Below the pieces are notes generated by a model that was given only the letters and a program-made list of their open reading frames with translations, searched no databases and was not told where the DNA came from. A program made the translations under genes and the position numbers. 64,000 nucleotides of DNA, taken from NCBI GenBank assembly GCA_031769625.1, contig JAUIMM010000121.1, forward strand, positions 12,272,001 to 12,336,000. The letters are read 5' to 3'. The DNA comes from Taudactylus pleione. Its lineage: Eukaryota; Chordata; Amphibia; Anura; Myobatrachidae. Of this stretch, positions 11,085-21,250 are shown piece after piece; the stretch's first letter is position 1; each line of letters starts with the position of its first letter.

Positions 11085-12010
11085 GTGCTTCCAACTCACC
11101 CTCAAAAACTCTCCCATTTTGCCTCCAAATTACTAGAGCAACTTATCTATAGCCACCTCACCAGCTTCTTCTCCTCTGACTTCCTCCTTGACAGAGTCTA
11201 CTGTAGCGTCTGTCCATTCCAGTCCACAGAGGCTGCAATGACTATGGGCCTGATTCAGAGCCGTTCGCTATTTGCGGTCGTTCGTTCAAAAACAAGGGGT
11301 GGCTATTCAAATGATCCGTACGCACATTGCAGTCTGTTCACACCTCTAAGTCTGAACGAGCGAGCAAAACATACGCTCGTTTATTTGATAAAAACGCCCC
11401 CTGGCCGCTCGCACCATACGTCATGTCCGCTATTTATTAGATTAATCGAGTACATCGAACAGCGTATGAACTGCTCGCTATTCTTGTGGTTGGTTTTTTC
11501 AACCACAATCTTGCGAGCAGTTCTGGCTATAAAATAACCCAGTGACGTGGTCAATGACGCTGCTGTATTAATTATGCACTCCCTTAAAACGCCCGTTTTG
11601 ACCTTTAAGCACGCCTGCGTTCGGATCTCCACTCCCCGTTTTCAAGCACCTTCCCCTGTTACCACCCACATACGCCTCATTCTGTCACTCAAAATAGCAG
11701 GCCCTCGCTATATTGCGTACCAACGATTTTCGGCCGCACTGACTGGTTCGCGCATGCGTACTAAAATCCGTACGCATGCGCAGATGTGCAAACATCGCTC
11801 GGAACGAGCGTACTGCCGCTAACGAGCGGCTCTGAATGAGGGCCTATATTCACACTGTGGTCATTACCTCTACAGATTTCAACACTGTGGACCACCCTTT
11901 CCTCCTACAAACCCTTCTCTCCATTGGCACTCATAACAACATTGGCAATGGCTTCTATCTCCAGGCTTTCCTCCATTTTTCTCCCTCTAGCCATTTGGGA
12001 CCCACAAAGG
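11085..12010 (+). pseudogene. CR1/L2-type LINE reverse transcriptase fragment, split by a MITE
   Basis: Before the insertion, 11100-11240 reads FASKLLEQLIYSHLTSF and FQSTEAAMT, matching the entry to the RT domain of CR1/L2-like LINEs. After it, 11848-12000 reads DFNTVDHPFLLQTLLSIG, the block around the first catalytic Asp (normally AFDTVDH). The YxDD block is not found. Frames are broken and the element is dead. The insertion 11246-11844 lies between the two blocks. Confidence 0.75.
11246..11844 (-). mobile_element. Harbinger-like MITE of about 600 bp, copy 1
   Basis: TAT flanks both sides (11243-11245, 11845-11847). Ends are GGGCCTGATTCAGAGCCG and GCGGCTCTGAATGAGGGCC. Two close relatives lie at 28863-29461 and 29625-30224. 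The internal peptides read from these copies are artefacts, but their near-identity shows how similar the copies are. Confidence 0.93.
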
Positions 12011-12567
12011 GCAATCCCCAGGCCTCATCATCTTGCCGTACTCATCCACCCCTTAGAGCTGATCAGCAGTTGCAGGTGAGAGATCAGTTGCAGCAGGGGG
12101 GGTCTCATGATAAGTCCCCCCAACCCATGATCTGCTGTACTCTGCATTAGAGGAAGGGGCTATTCTATGCCACAGGAGTGGGGTAATGGGGGGATGGTCA
12201 ACTGCATCAGGAGAGAGATCAGTTGTGGCAGGGAGGACTGATGATAAGTGGGTATTACGGTATACATATACTATGGCGGAGGGGTGGAGACCTATGGACA
12301 CTGGTCAGTGGGGAGGGGCTCTACCACTGGGGATCTATTACAACTCACTAGGGGTGTGTGTGGTAATGCCACTGGGGATCTTTTGCTGGGGCATATATAG
12401 ACACTGGGGGTGTGGTCATTTTTTATTGGGGTGTTTATATATGTGTACAATTTGTGGTATACATTTGATGGTTAATAGTAGACACCAGTGGATTCAGCAT
12501 ATGAAGTGGGCCACGCAGTGAGACTTAACCAGCATTTCAGGTTTATTGATGTGTGCAGATGTACAGC
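12011..12567. other. No gene; weakly repetitive DNA
   Basis: A theme near 'gagagatcagttgcagcagg' recurs at about 12080 and 12210 with divergence. Nothing else is recognised. Confidence 0.35.
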
Positions 12568-12988
12568 CAGTGGCATATCTATAATGGGTGCAGTGTGTGC
12601 GGGGCCCCGCACCGCACACACTGCACCCATTTTTTTTTAAACTTACCTGTCCGTGGTCCCGCGTCGGGTGTCAACGCTGCGCAGAACACCGGAAAATGGC
12701 CGCTGCGGCCATTGTCCCGGTGTTCTGTGCGTGCGCAGTAGACTCCGGACACTAGAGTGTGTCCGGAGTCTACTGCGTATGCACAGAACACCGGGAAAAT
12801 GGCCGCAGCGGTCTTTTCTGGCGTTCTGCGCATGCGCAGTAGACTCCAGGCACACTCTAGTGCCCGGAGTCTACTAAGGCTCCGGTGGCTAGCTAGCCGC
12901 GTCAGTCGGCTGCCAGCCACCAGAGAGAGAGGAGGGGGTCCCACACGGTGAGTGCACACGGGCCCCCTCCTCTCTTAAGACGTCCCTG
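12568..12988. mobile_element. hAT MITE made of hairpins, 8-bp target duplication
   Basis: TGTACAGC flanks both sides exactly (12560-12567, 12989-12996). Ends are CAGTGGCATATC and, on the other strand, CAGGGACGTC. The interior has a perfect 20-bp-arm hairpin at 12583-12631. A pair of hairpins (12682-12727, 12734-12776) is then repeated about 101 bp later as 12783-12828 and 12836-12874. Confidence 0.93.
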
Positions 12989-13394
12989 TGTACAGCCATA
13001 CTCAAAGTATCAATAACAAGTAGTGGAGGTGAAGCTGAGCATATGGCGGACCGTCCGATCATATATGTATAGCGGTATTCGGGTGATAAGCAATCTCCCT
13101 TGGAGCTGAGTACTGCACAGTCACGTAGTACTCTGGCGCTCAAACACAGAGGAACAGATGGTGCCGTGCATGCACAGAAAACATATCGGCTGTCTTCTTG
13201 GTAAAGGACCTAATGCCTCAGTAAAGGCATCATGGAGGCAGCGCAGGAGCGCACTTTATTACCAACAACGAGGGGGTGTGATACACTTCCTAGACATATT
13301 TTTGTGTCAATCAAATATTTTAATATATTTTTTCAAATATTTCTATAGTTAATATAATTTAAATAATAGACAATTTCTGAGCGTTTTTTTAAAA
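12989..13394. other. No gene recognised
   Basis: Mixed sequence between the hAT MITE and a LINE tail; no motif, repeat copy or palindrome noted. Confidence 0.35.
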
Positions 13395-13790
13395 ATAAAT
13401 AGGTAGTTAAGTGGTTAAAAACTCACCTGTTCATCAGAGCCTACCAGTCCAGTTTCCAACGCCTCCCCCCACTGGCCGACCTTCATACACCATTCTAATA
13501 CCCCGTGTCACCTGCTAATTGTAAACTTTCAGAAGCAGTGCTTTCCTTCTTCTTATATTCTTGCCTGCCTTTACCTTGTTCACCCATATGTCCATTGCCC
13601 CTACAGTACCTCCTGCCTTTTCTCTATGTTTACTGTTCATTGCGTTCATTCCCCTGTTCTTAGTTTGTGCTTTGCCTTAATACATCCAGTATGTCCATTT
13701 TGAATTGCCCGTTCTTCTCCCCATTGTACAACGCTACAGAATTACATGGTGCCTCATAGATAAAGATGCTAATAAATAATTCTCTTATCA
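13395..13790 (+). mobile_element. LINE 3' end
   Basis: C+T-rich sequence ends in 'caacgctacagaattacatgg' and 'ataaagatgctaataaata', the pattern of 3' tails of CR1/L2-type LINEs with A/T-rich short repeats. It may belong to the same LINE copy as 11085-12010, split by later insertions (inference). Confidence 0.55.
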
Positions 13791-13973
13791 TAAGAAGGAA
13801 GCATGTGCCACTCCCACAACTGAAAACAGAAAGTATCACAAATCCATCAGCCATTTAATTGCATTACCTTTTGGGATTAGTAGTTCCACAGCTGGAAAAC
13901 TACAGGTTGCCTACTTCTGAGCTTTCACAATAATTACATGCAACTTAACCCTTCCCTGTGAAAAACAGATTGA

Positions 13974-14148
13974 GGGGTATATTTACTAAAGTGGGAGTTT
14001 TTAGAAGTAGAGATGTTGCCCATAGCAACCAATCAGAATCTACTTAAAATTTAACTAGCACCTTCTAGAAGATAATAGCTAGAATCTGATTGGTTGCTAT
14101 GGGCAACATCTCCACTTCTAAAAACTGTCACTTTAGTAAATTTACCCC
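13974..14148. mobile_element. Foldback MITE (GGGGTATATTTACTAAAGTG family), copy 2
   Basis: Same structure as 7846-8024: inverted arms, 'caaccaatcagaatctact' on the left and 'aatctgattggttgctatgg' on the right. The flanking trinucleotides do not match, so no target duplication is claimed. Confidence 0.9.
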
Positions 14149-14799
14149 ACAGAGTCTAAAAACCCTTCAACATTAACCCTTATATGAGTGCAAATAAAAC
14201 ATTATTCTGAAGACATTAACATGCTTTATTCCACACTTATCTCACACAACTCGACATATGATTACATCTCTTCATATTTGTGTTTCCATGACACTGCCTC
14301 TGGCAACAACAGCAGTATATGTGGCATTAAATAAATCATTTTGGGATAAGAGCCATCTAAAAGGTTTAGAGGAGGCTTTATTTGGCAGCTAAAGAGGGGG
14401 GAGCTGTGAAACGGAGCCAGGATATCTAGATGGATCACCTTAGATAATAAATTGTGTACAATTACAGGTTCTGGCTAGAATAGAGCTACTTTGGAAGGAT
14501 GGCTTAAATTCTTAATAGATTTAAAGAGTTCAAGTTTCGACACATACCTGGATATACCTTTTATGACCCATGTAACGAAACCCCTCTTTCTATTCTAATG
14601 TCCCCCTTATCAGGCAGAGCTGTTCTGAGAAAAATAAAAAATCTTTCCAGCAGAGGTTACAGAATTTCAGTAGGTGATTGAGGGATTGGTGATGCAAATG
14701 GTGGAAACGTTTAGTATAGACAGAAAAATAACCTGCAATCTGGCTTGGCCATGTGCTATTGGAAACACCACTCATGTATCAAATTCCTATTTCCTTATA
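14149..14799. other. No gene recognised
   Basis: AT-rich sequence; part of it may be decayed LINE DNA leading into the tail at 14800. Confidence 0.35.
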
Positions 14800-14932
14800 G
14801 ATTGTAAGCTTGTGAGCAGGGCCCTCTTACCCCTCTGTCTGTTTGATATTACCAAGTCTCATCATATTTTTGCTTTGTTCCCAAGCATAACGGAATATGT
14901 TGGAACTATATAAATAACTGTTCCAAACAATA
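14800..14932 (+). mobile_element. LINE-like 3' tail
   Basis: 'gattgtaagcttgtgagcag' followed by 'ggccctcttacc' and 'ggaatatgttggaactatat' is a tail pattern I associate with many anuran LINE/SINE copies. A shorter relative is at 39418-39450 ('gtaagctctcatgagca'). Confidence 0.5.
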
Positions 14933-15036
14933 TTTGTAGTTTTCATATCCTGAAAGTATTTTTATTTTTTGTTATATACTGCAGATGCAACCGCTTCTTC
15001 TGCAGTCGCATAAGTGCCTTTGCTACAGTCCTGTCT

Positions 15037-18000
15037 GTGCTAATGCTAGTCCTTTCCCTGGTGTACAAGCGTACGTCTGAATGTGCAAGTACTGGGGCAC
15101 CCACTTTGTGCTAATGCTAGTCCTAGTCCTTCCCCTGGTGTACAAGCGTACGTCTACATGTGCAAGTACTGGGGCGCCCACTTTGTGCTAATGCTAGTCC
15201 TAGTCCTTCCCCTGGTGTACAAGCGTACGTCTACATGTGCAAGTACTGGGGCGCCCACTTTGTGCTAATGCTAGTCCTAGTCCTTCCCCTGGTGTACAAG
15301 CGTACGTCTGAATGTGCAAGTACTGGGGTGCCCACTTTGTGCTAATGCTAGTCCTAGTCCTTCCCCTGGTGTACAAGCGTACGTCTGCATGTGCAAGTAC
15401 TGGGGCGCCCACTTTGTGCTAATGCTAGTCCTTCCCCTGGTGTACAAGCGTACGTCTGCATGTGCAAGTACTGGGGCACCCACTTTGTGCTACTGCTAGT
15501 CCTAGTCCTTCCCCTGGTGTACAAGCATACGTCTACATGTGCAAGTACTGGGGCGCCCACTTTGTGCTAATGCTAGTCCTAGTCCTTCCCCTGGTGTACA
15601 AGCATACGTCTGCATGTGCAAGTACTGGGGCGCCCACTTTGTGCTAATGCTAGTCCTAGTCCTTCCCTGGTGTACAAGCGTACGTCTGCATGTGCAAGTA
15701 CTGGGGCGCCCACTTTGTGCTAATGCTAGTTCTAGTCCTTCCCCTGGTGTACAAGCATACGTCTGCATGTGCAAGTACTGGGGCGCCCACTTTGTGCTAA
15801 TGCTAGTCCAAGTCCTTCCCCTGGTGTACAAGCGTACGTCTGAATGTGCAAGTACTGGGGCGCCCACTTTGTGCTAATGCTAGTCCTTCCCCTGGTGTAC
15901 AAGCGTACGTCTGCATGTGCAAGTACTGGGGCGCCCACTTTGTGCTAATGCTAGTCCTAGTCCTTCCCCTGGTGTACAAGCGTACGTCTGAATATGCAAG
16001 TACTGGGGCGCCCACTTTGTGCTAATGCTAGTCCTAGTCCTTCCCCTGGTGTACAAGCGTACGTCTGAATGTGCAAGCACTGGGGCGCCCACTTTGTGCT
16101 AATGCTAGTTCTAGTCCTTCCCCTGGTGTACAAGCATACGTCTGCATGTGCAAGTACTGGGGCGCCCACTTTATGCTAATGCTAGTCCTAGTCCTTCCCC
16201 TGGTGTACAAGCGTACGTCTGAATGTGCAAGTACTGGGGCGCCCACTTTGTGCTAATGCTAGTCCTTTCCCTGGTGTACAAGCGTACGTCTGCATGTGCA
16301 AGTACTGGGGCGCCCACTTTGTGCTAATGCTAGTCCTAGTCCTTCCCCTGGTGTACAAGCGTACGTCTGAATATGCAAGTACTGGGGCGCCCACTTTGTG
16401 CTAATGCTAGTCCTTCCCCTGGTGTACAAGCGTACGTCTGAATGTGGAAGTACTGGGGCACCCACTTTGTGCTAATGCTAGTCCTAGTCCTTCCCCTGGT
16501 GTACAAGCGTACGTCTACATGTGCAAGTACTGGGGCGCCCACTTTGTGCTAATGCTAGTCCTAGTCCTTCCCCTGGTGTACAAGCGTACGTCTGAATGTG
16601 CAAGTACTGGGGCGCCCACTTTGTGCTAATGCTAGTCCTAGTCTTTCCCCTGGCGTACAAGCGTACGTCTGAATGTGCAAGTACTGGGGCGCCCACTTTG
16701 TGCTAATGCTAGTCCTAGTCCTTCCCCTGGTGTACAAGCGTACGTCTGCATGTGCAAGTACTGGGGCGCCCACTTTGTGCTAATGCTAGTCCTAGTCCTT
16801 CCCCTGGTGTACAAGCGTACGTCTGCATGTGCAAGTACTGGGGCGCCCACTTTGTGCTAATGCTAGTCCTAGTCCTTCCCCTGGTGTACAAGCGTACGTC
16901 TGCATGTGCAAGTACTGGGGCACCCACTTTGTGCTACTGCTAGTCCTAGTCCTTCCCCTGGTGTACAAGCATACGTCTACATGTGCAAGTACTGGGGCGC
17001 CCACTTTGTGCTTATGCTAGTCCTAGTCCTTCCCCTGGTGTACAAGCATACGTCTGAATGTGCAAGTACTGGGGCGCCCACTTTGTGCTAATGCTAGTCC
17101 TAGTCCTTCCCCTGGTGTACAAGCATACGTCTGCATGTGCAAGTACTGGGGCGCCCACTTTGTGCTAATGCTAGTCCTAGTCCTTCCCCTGGTGTACAAG
17201 CGTACGTCTGCATGTGCAAGTACTGGGGCGCCCACTTTGTGCTAATGCTAGTCCTAGTCCTTCCCCTGGTGTACAAGCGTACGTCTGAATGTGCAAGCAC
17301 TGGGGCGCCCACTTTGTGCTAATGCTAGTTCTAGTCCTTCCCCTGGTGTACAAGCATACGTCTGCATGTGCAAGTACTGGGGCGCCCACTTTGTACTAAT
17401 GCTAGTCCTAGTCCTTCCCCTGGTGTACAAGCGTACGTCTGAATGTGCAAGTACTGGGGCGCCCACTTTGTGCTAATGCTAGTCCTTCCCCTGGTGTACA
17501 AGCGTACGTCTGCATGTGCAAGTACTGGGGCGCCCACTTTGTGCTAATGCTAGTCCTAGTCCTTCCCCTGGTGTACAAGCGTACGTCTGAATATGCAAGT
17601 ACTGGGGCGCCCACTTTGTGCTAATGCTAGTCCTAGTCCTTCCCCTGGTGTACAAGCGTACGTCTGAATGTGCAAGTACTGGGGCGCCCACTTTGTGCTA
17701 ATGCTAGTCCTTTCCCTGGTGTACAAGCGTACGTCTGCATGTGCAAGTACTGGGGCGCCCACTTTGTGCTAATGCTAGTCCTAGTCCTTCCCCTGGTGTA
17801 CAAGCGTACGTCTGAATATGCAAGTACTGGGGCGCCCACTTTGTGCTAATGCTAGTCCTAGTCCTTCCCCTGGTGTACAAGCGTACGTCTGCATGTGCAA
17901 GTACTGGGGTGCCCACTTTGTGCTAATGCTAGTCCTAGTCCTTCCCCTGGTGTACAAGCGTACGTCTGCATGTGCAAGTACTGGGGCGCCCACTTTGTGC

Positions 18001-18746
18001 TAATGCTAGTCCAAGTCCTTCCCCTGGTGTACAAGCATACGTCTGCATGTGCAAGTACTGGGGCGCCCACTTTGTGCTAATGCTAGTCCTAGTCCTTCCC
18101 CTGGTGTACAAGCGTACGTCTGCATGTGCAAGTACTGGGGCGCCCACTTTGTGCTAATGCTAGTCCAAGTCCTTCCCCTGGTGTACAAGCGTACGTCTGC
18201 ATGTGCAAGTACTGGGGCGCCCACTTTGTGCTAATGCTAGTCCAAGTCCTTCCCCTGGTGTACAAGCGTACGTCTGCATGTGCAAGTACTGGGGCGCCCA
18301 CTTTGTGCTAATGTTAGTCCTAGTCCTTCCCCTGGTGTACAAGCGTACGTCTGCATGTGCAAGTACTGGGGCGCCCACTTTGTGCTAATGCTAGTCCTAG
18401 TCCTTCCCCTGGTGTACAAGCGTACGTCTGCATGTGCAAGTACTGGGGCGCCCACTTTGTGCTAATGCTAGTCCAAGTCCTTCCCCTGGTGTACAAGCGT
18501 ACGTCTGCATGTGCAAGTACTGGGGCGCCCACTTTGTGCTAATGCTAGTCCTAGTCCTTCCCCTGGTGTACAAGCGTACGTCTGCATGTGCAAGTACTGG
18601 GGCGCCCACTTTGTGCTAATGCTAGTCCTAGTCCTTCCCCTGGTGTACAAGCGTACGTCTGCATGTGCAAGTACTGGGGCGCCCACTTTGTGCTAATGCT
18701 AGTCCTTCCCCTGGTGTACAAGCGTACGTCTGCATATGCAAGTACT
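15037..18746. repeat. 77-bp satellite, about 48 tandem units
   Basis: A 77-bp unit is repeated head to tail over 3.7 kb. A conserved part reads 'gtacaagcgtacgtctgcat'. About ten units are 71 bp long because one of two adjacent 'ctagtc' hexamers is missing. Variants include 'gaatgtg' or 'gcatgtg' after the 'acgtct' motif, 'gcatac' for 'gcgtac', and 'gctactgc' for 'gctaatgc'. Every 60-70-residue frame here is a shadow of the repeat. The unit aligns to an internal segment of the MITE at 38085-38645. Confidence 0.97.
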
Positions 18747-19121
18747 TTGTAAATGCAACAAACATGCCTGGTGCGTCTTTAGACGATACCATCGGTCACA
18801 CCATCAAAACGTGCACCAGCCCCATGCTACATTCTCCTTTAGAGTATGGCCTCCAACGTAAGCGATAAAGTGTCTGAGTTGACAACCAGTTATACGACAC
18901 AGCAGACTATCTCCATAGGTCTGAATAGCCACCTCCCAGTCACCACCCAAGAACGCACAGTGCATCTCAATCGCTACTGCAACTCTGTGCTTACACACCA
19001 TGGAATGCATGCGCTGTGCGACTTGTTAGCGACTTAGACGCATGCGTAGTTGAAAAACATTGATCATTTGCTTGAATATGTGAGTGAATATCAGCATTGT
19101 AGGAGACTCAGAATCAGGTTC
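18747..19121 (-). mobile_element. Remaining part of the MITE that hosts the 77-bp satellite
   Basis: Reading on from the last satellite unit, the sequence aligns to the reverse complement of about 38085-38460: 'ccatcaaaacgtgcaccagc', 'ctatctccat', 'tactgcaactctgt' and 'gacttagacgcatgcg'. It ends near 'gactcagaatcagg' at about 19118. The other end of the host, before 15037, is barely recognisable. Confidence 0.75.
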
Positions 19122-19186
19122 CCTATGTCAGAAGTCTGCACATACTGATGGGAAGAGTACAGGGGAGGTACACCAGTAGGCCTATG

Positions 19187-19505
19187 GGACCGATTCAGTG
19201 TTGTATGCTACTGTATGCCAATGTTTTCCAAATAGAGTGATTTTTTTTGCCACTGCACATGCGTCTGTGTTGCACTGCACATGCATTAATGATTTAATGT
19301 ACATTACTTGCACGGTACAAGTCTTTATTCACAGTGTAATTGACAGGCAGGGACCGTTTGGGGGAGGTCACAGGAGTGTCGGCTAAAAATGCAGGTGTGT
19401 TGCGACCGATTCAGGGACGAGTCACATCATGCTTCTGCGATCACGTATGTAGGAAACATTGCTCCGGCGTCTCAGTTACGACGGCCATTCTGAGAGACCA
19501 TAGAC
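19187..19505 (+). mobile_element. MITE-like repeat, uninterrupted copy
   Basis: Starts GGGACCGATTCAG and runs through 'gcatgcgtctg', 'gacaggcagggaccg' and 'gtcgggagcc' flank. It is the empty-site relative of the repeat split by a hAT element at 5798-7737. Confidence 0.7.
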
Positions 19506-19935
19506 CGTACTTGCCTACCCTCCCGATTTGGTCGGGAGCCTCCCGAAAATCGGGTGCCGCTCCCGACCTCCTGGGAAGGCAGGCAAGTCTCCTGGCTGCC
19601 ACTGACCCCTCCAGTCCCACCGGAAAATTACTTGCAAAACACCGGCAGCCAAGGGGGGCGGTGACGCGATTTGCGTCATTTTGACACCACCCCCTGCTTC
19701 ACACTGCCTGTAATACCCGCCCGCAAAAACTTGTCATTTGGCCGGCCCCGCCCCGTTTGCTGGCCCCACCTCCCAGTAATGCCAATCTGGCTGCTCCCTC
19801 CCGCAAGTATGCCATAGACTCACTCAAGGAGTCGGTTTGCCTAATCTGCGTCCAAAGCTGCGTATGTGTATGCAGTTACCAACGGCTGCAATGGCTCAGG
19901 TGGGCGTTTCAGTACAAGTCCCAGCAACTGGTGCA
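19506..19935 (+). repeat. Dispersed GC-rich repeat
   Basis: The theme 'acttgcctaccctcccgatt', inverted 'tcgggag' motifs and 'ggcaggcaagtctcctgg' resembles the tail of 4712-4985. It is probably a fragment of a non-autonomous element. No coding signal. Confidence 0.45.
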
Positions 19936-19956
19936 TTAGCATATTTTCACACATTC

Positions 19957-20150
19957 AAAGCTGGGAAATCGTATATTATACTGGGGCATTAGCGTAAAGC
20001 TGGGAAATCGTATACTGTACTGGGGCATTAGCGTACAGCTGGGAAATCGTATACTGTACTGGAGCATTAGCGTAAAGCTGGGAAATCGTATACTGTACTG
20101 GAGCATTAGCGTAAAGCTGGGAAATAGTATACTGTACTGGAGCATTAGCA
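19957..20150. repeat. 38-bp tandem repeat, five units
   Basis: Five near-identical units containing 'aagctgggaaatcgtatact' and 'gtactggggcattagcgt' are visible. The repeated minus-strand peptide is an artefact. Confidence 0.95.
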
Positions 20151-20539
20151 TACACCTTTGAATCAAGCCCTATGTTTGCTATAGTGAAAAACCTGTGTTG
20201 AGGAGAGTTCAGCCTTTTCCGCTCCGCAAAAGAACTTGTTTAGAACCAGCGATGAGCTAGTGGAAATTGTGTATTATATTCTTTTAGTGTGAAACATTTT
20301 GTGCCTTCTGGCTGTATTGTGGCAGAGAAGACCCTTTCTATGTGCACTTTGCCAGATGTTATGGAAATATTCAAATATCCAAAAGATCCAGGTGTTGAAT
20401 ATACTGTAGTCTCAATGTCTTATCTCTGTGACTCTTACATACCTGTCACCTCCTCCAATACTCTTGCTCCCTGGCTATCCTGGTTCCCTAGTTTGTCCCA
20501 CATTGTCACCCTGCTCCCCTTACACTGCAGTGTTTTTAA
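20151..20539. other. Left flank of the Ngaro element; no gene
   Basis: Nothing recognisable. The left boundary of the retrotransposon may lie in here, but I could not find a direct repeat to define it. Confidence 0.35.
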
Positions 20540-20702
20540 TAGAAAACGAAGGTTGCCTAGACATGAGTGAAATAAGAATCCTGGGGTTTTTGCTGATTGG
20601 CTGTCTTGACAGCCTTGTTACTAGGCAGATTAAATGGTTAGGGGTCAGGTGGTTTGTTAGCTGGCCAATGCCTGGAATTGTGGGTGTGCCTGTGACTATC
20701 AG

Positions 20703-20710
20703 TATAAAAG
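20703..20710 (+). promoter_or_regulatory. Possible TATA box of the Ngaro element
   Basis: TATAAAAG lies a few hundred bases before the gag reading frame, with inverted CCAAT motifs (ATTGG) at about 20596 and 20715. Position and spacing fit a Pol II promoter; no other proof. Confidence 0.4.
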
Positions 20711-21054
20711 AGGTGATTGGCATTTGATCTGCCTCTTTGGTGATTTCTGGAGTACAGCTAAGTGTCACACCCTGTGTTTCTTGGTTCTACCCCTTGTCAT
20801 TCGTATTCATCCATTGCATTTACCTTCCTTAATACCAGCGCATCCTTGCCTGTCCTCCTGGTTCCCCTGGCGCTCTCAGTGCAGCGGGCAGGAGTGCGCC
20901 CGCTTCCCCTGCCAGCAGCTCCCCCCTCCCGCTGGTCGCGTCTCCGGCTCCCGCGTTTCCAGCCCTTTCTGAGCTGGCTTCCCTCGGTGGGTTGCCTCTG
21001 CCACATCAGGCCGCGGCTGCGGTTCCTTCTGTCCCCACTCCTCCGGCGCCTGCC

Positions 21055-21250
21055 CCCCCGCTGTGATCTTCCCTCCATACCATGCCGCGGCTCCTACTGT
21101 TCCCGCTCCTCCTGGCGCCTGCCTCCCCCGCTGTGCTCTTCCCTCCATACCATGCCGCGGCTGCAGCTCCTTCTGTCCCCGCTCCTCCGAGGCCTGCCTC
21201 CCCCGCTGTGCTCTTCCCTCCATACCATGCCGCGAATGCGGCTCCATCAA
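21055..21250. repeat. 72-78 bp tandem repeat inside gag
   Basis: Three imperfect units share 'cttccctccataccatgccg' (about 21067, 21139, 21217). In the likely gag frame each unit encodes a Pro/Ala-rich piece containing LFPPYHAA, so the repeat lengthens the disordered N-terminal part. Confidence 0.8.

Noticed and set aside
15037..18746. Regularly spaced repeats that could suggest a CRISPR array
   Set aside because: There are no unique spacers: the whole 77-bp unit repeats head to tail, and the context is vertebrate.
15083..18868. Dozens of overlapping 60-120 residue frames on both strands
   Set aside because: They are periodic translations of the 77-bp satellite and have identical repeated peptides in several frames.
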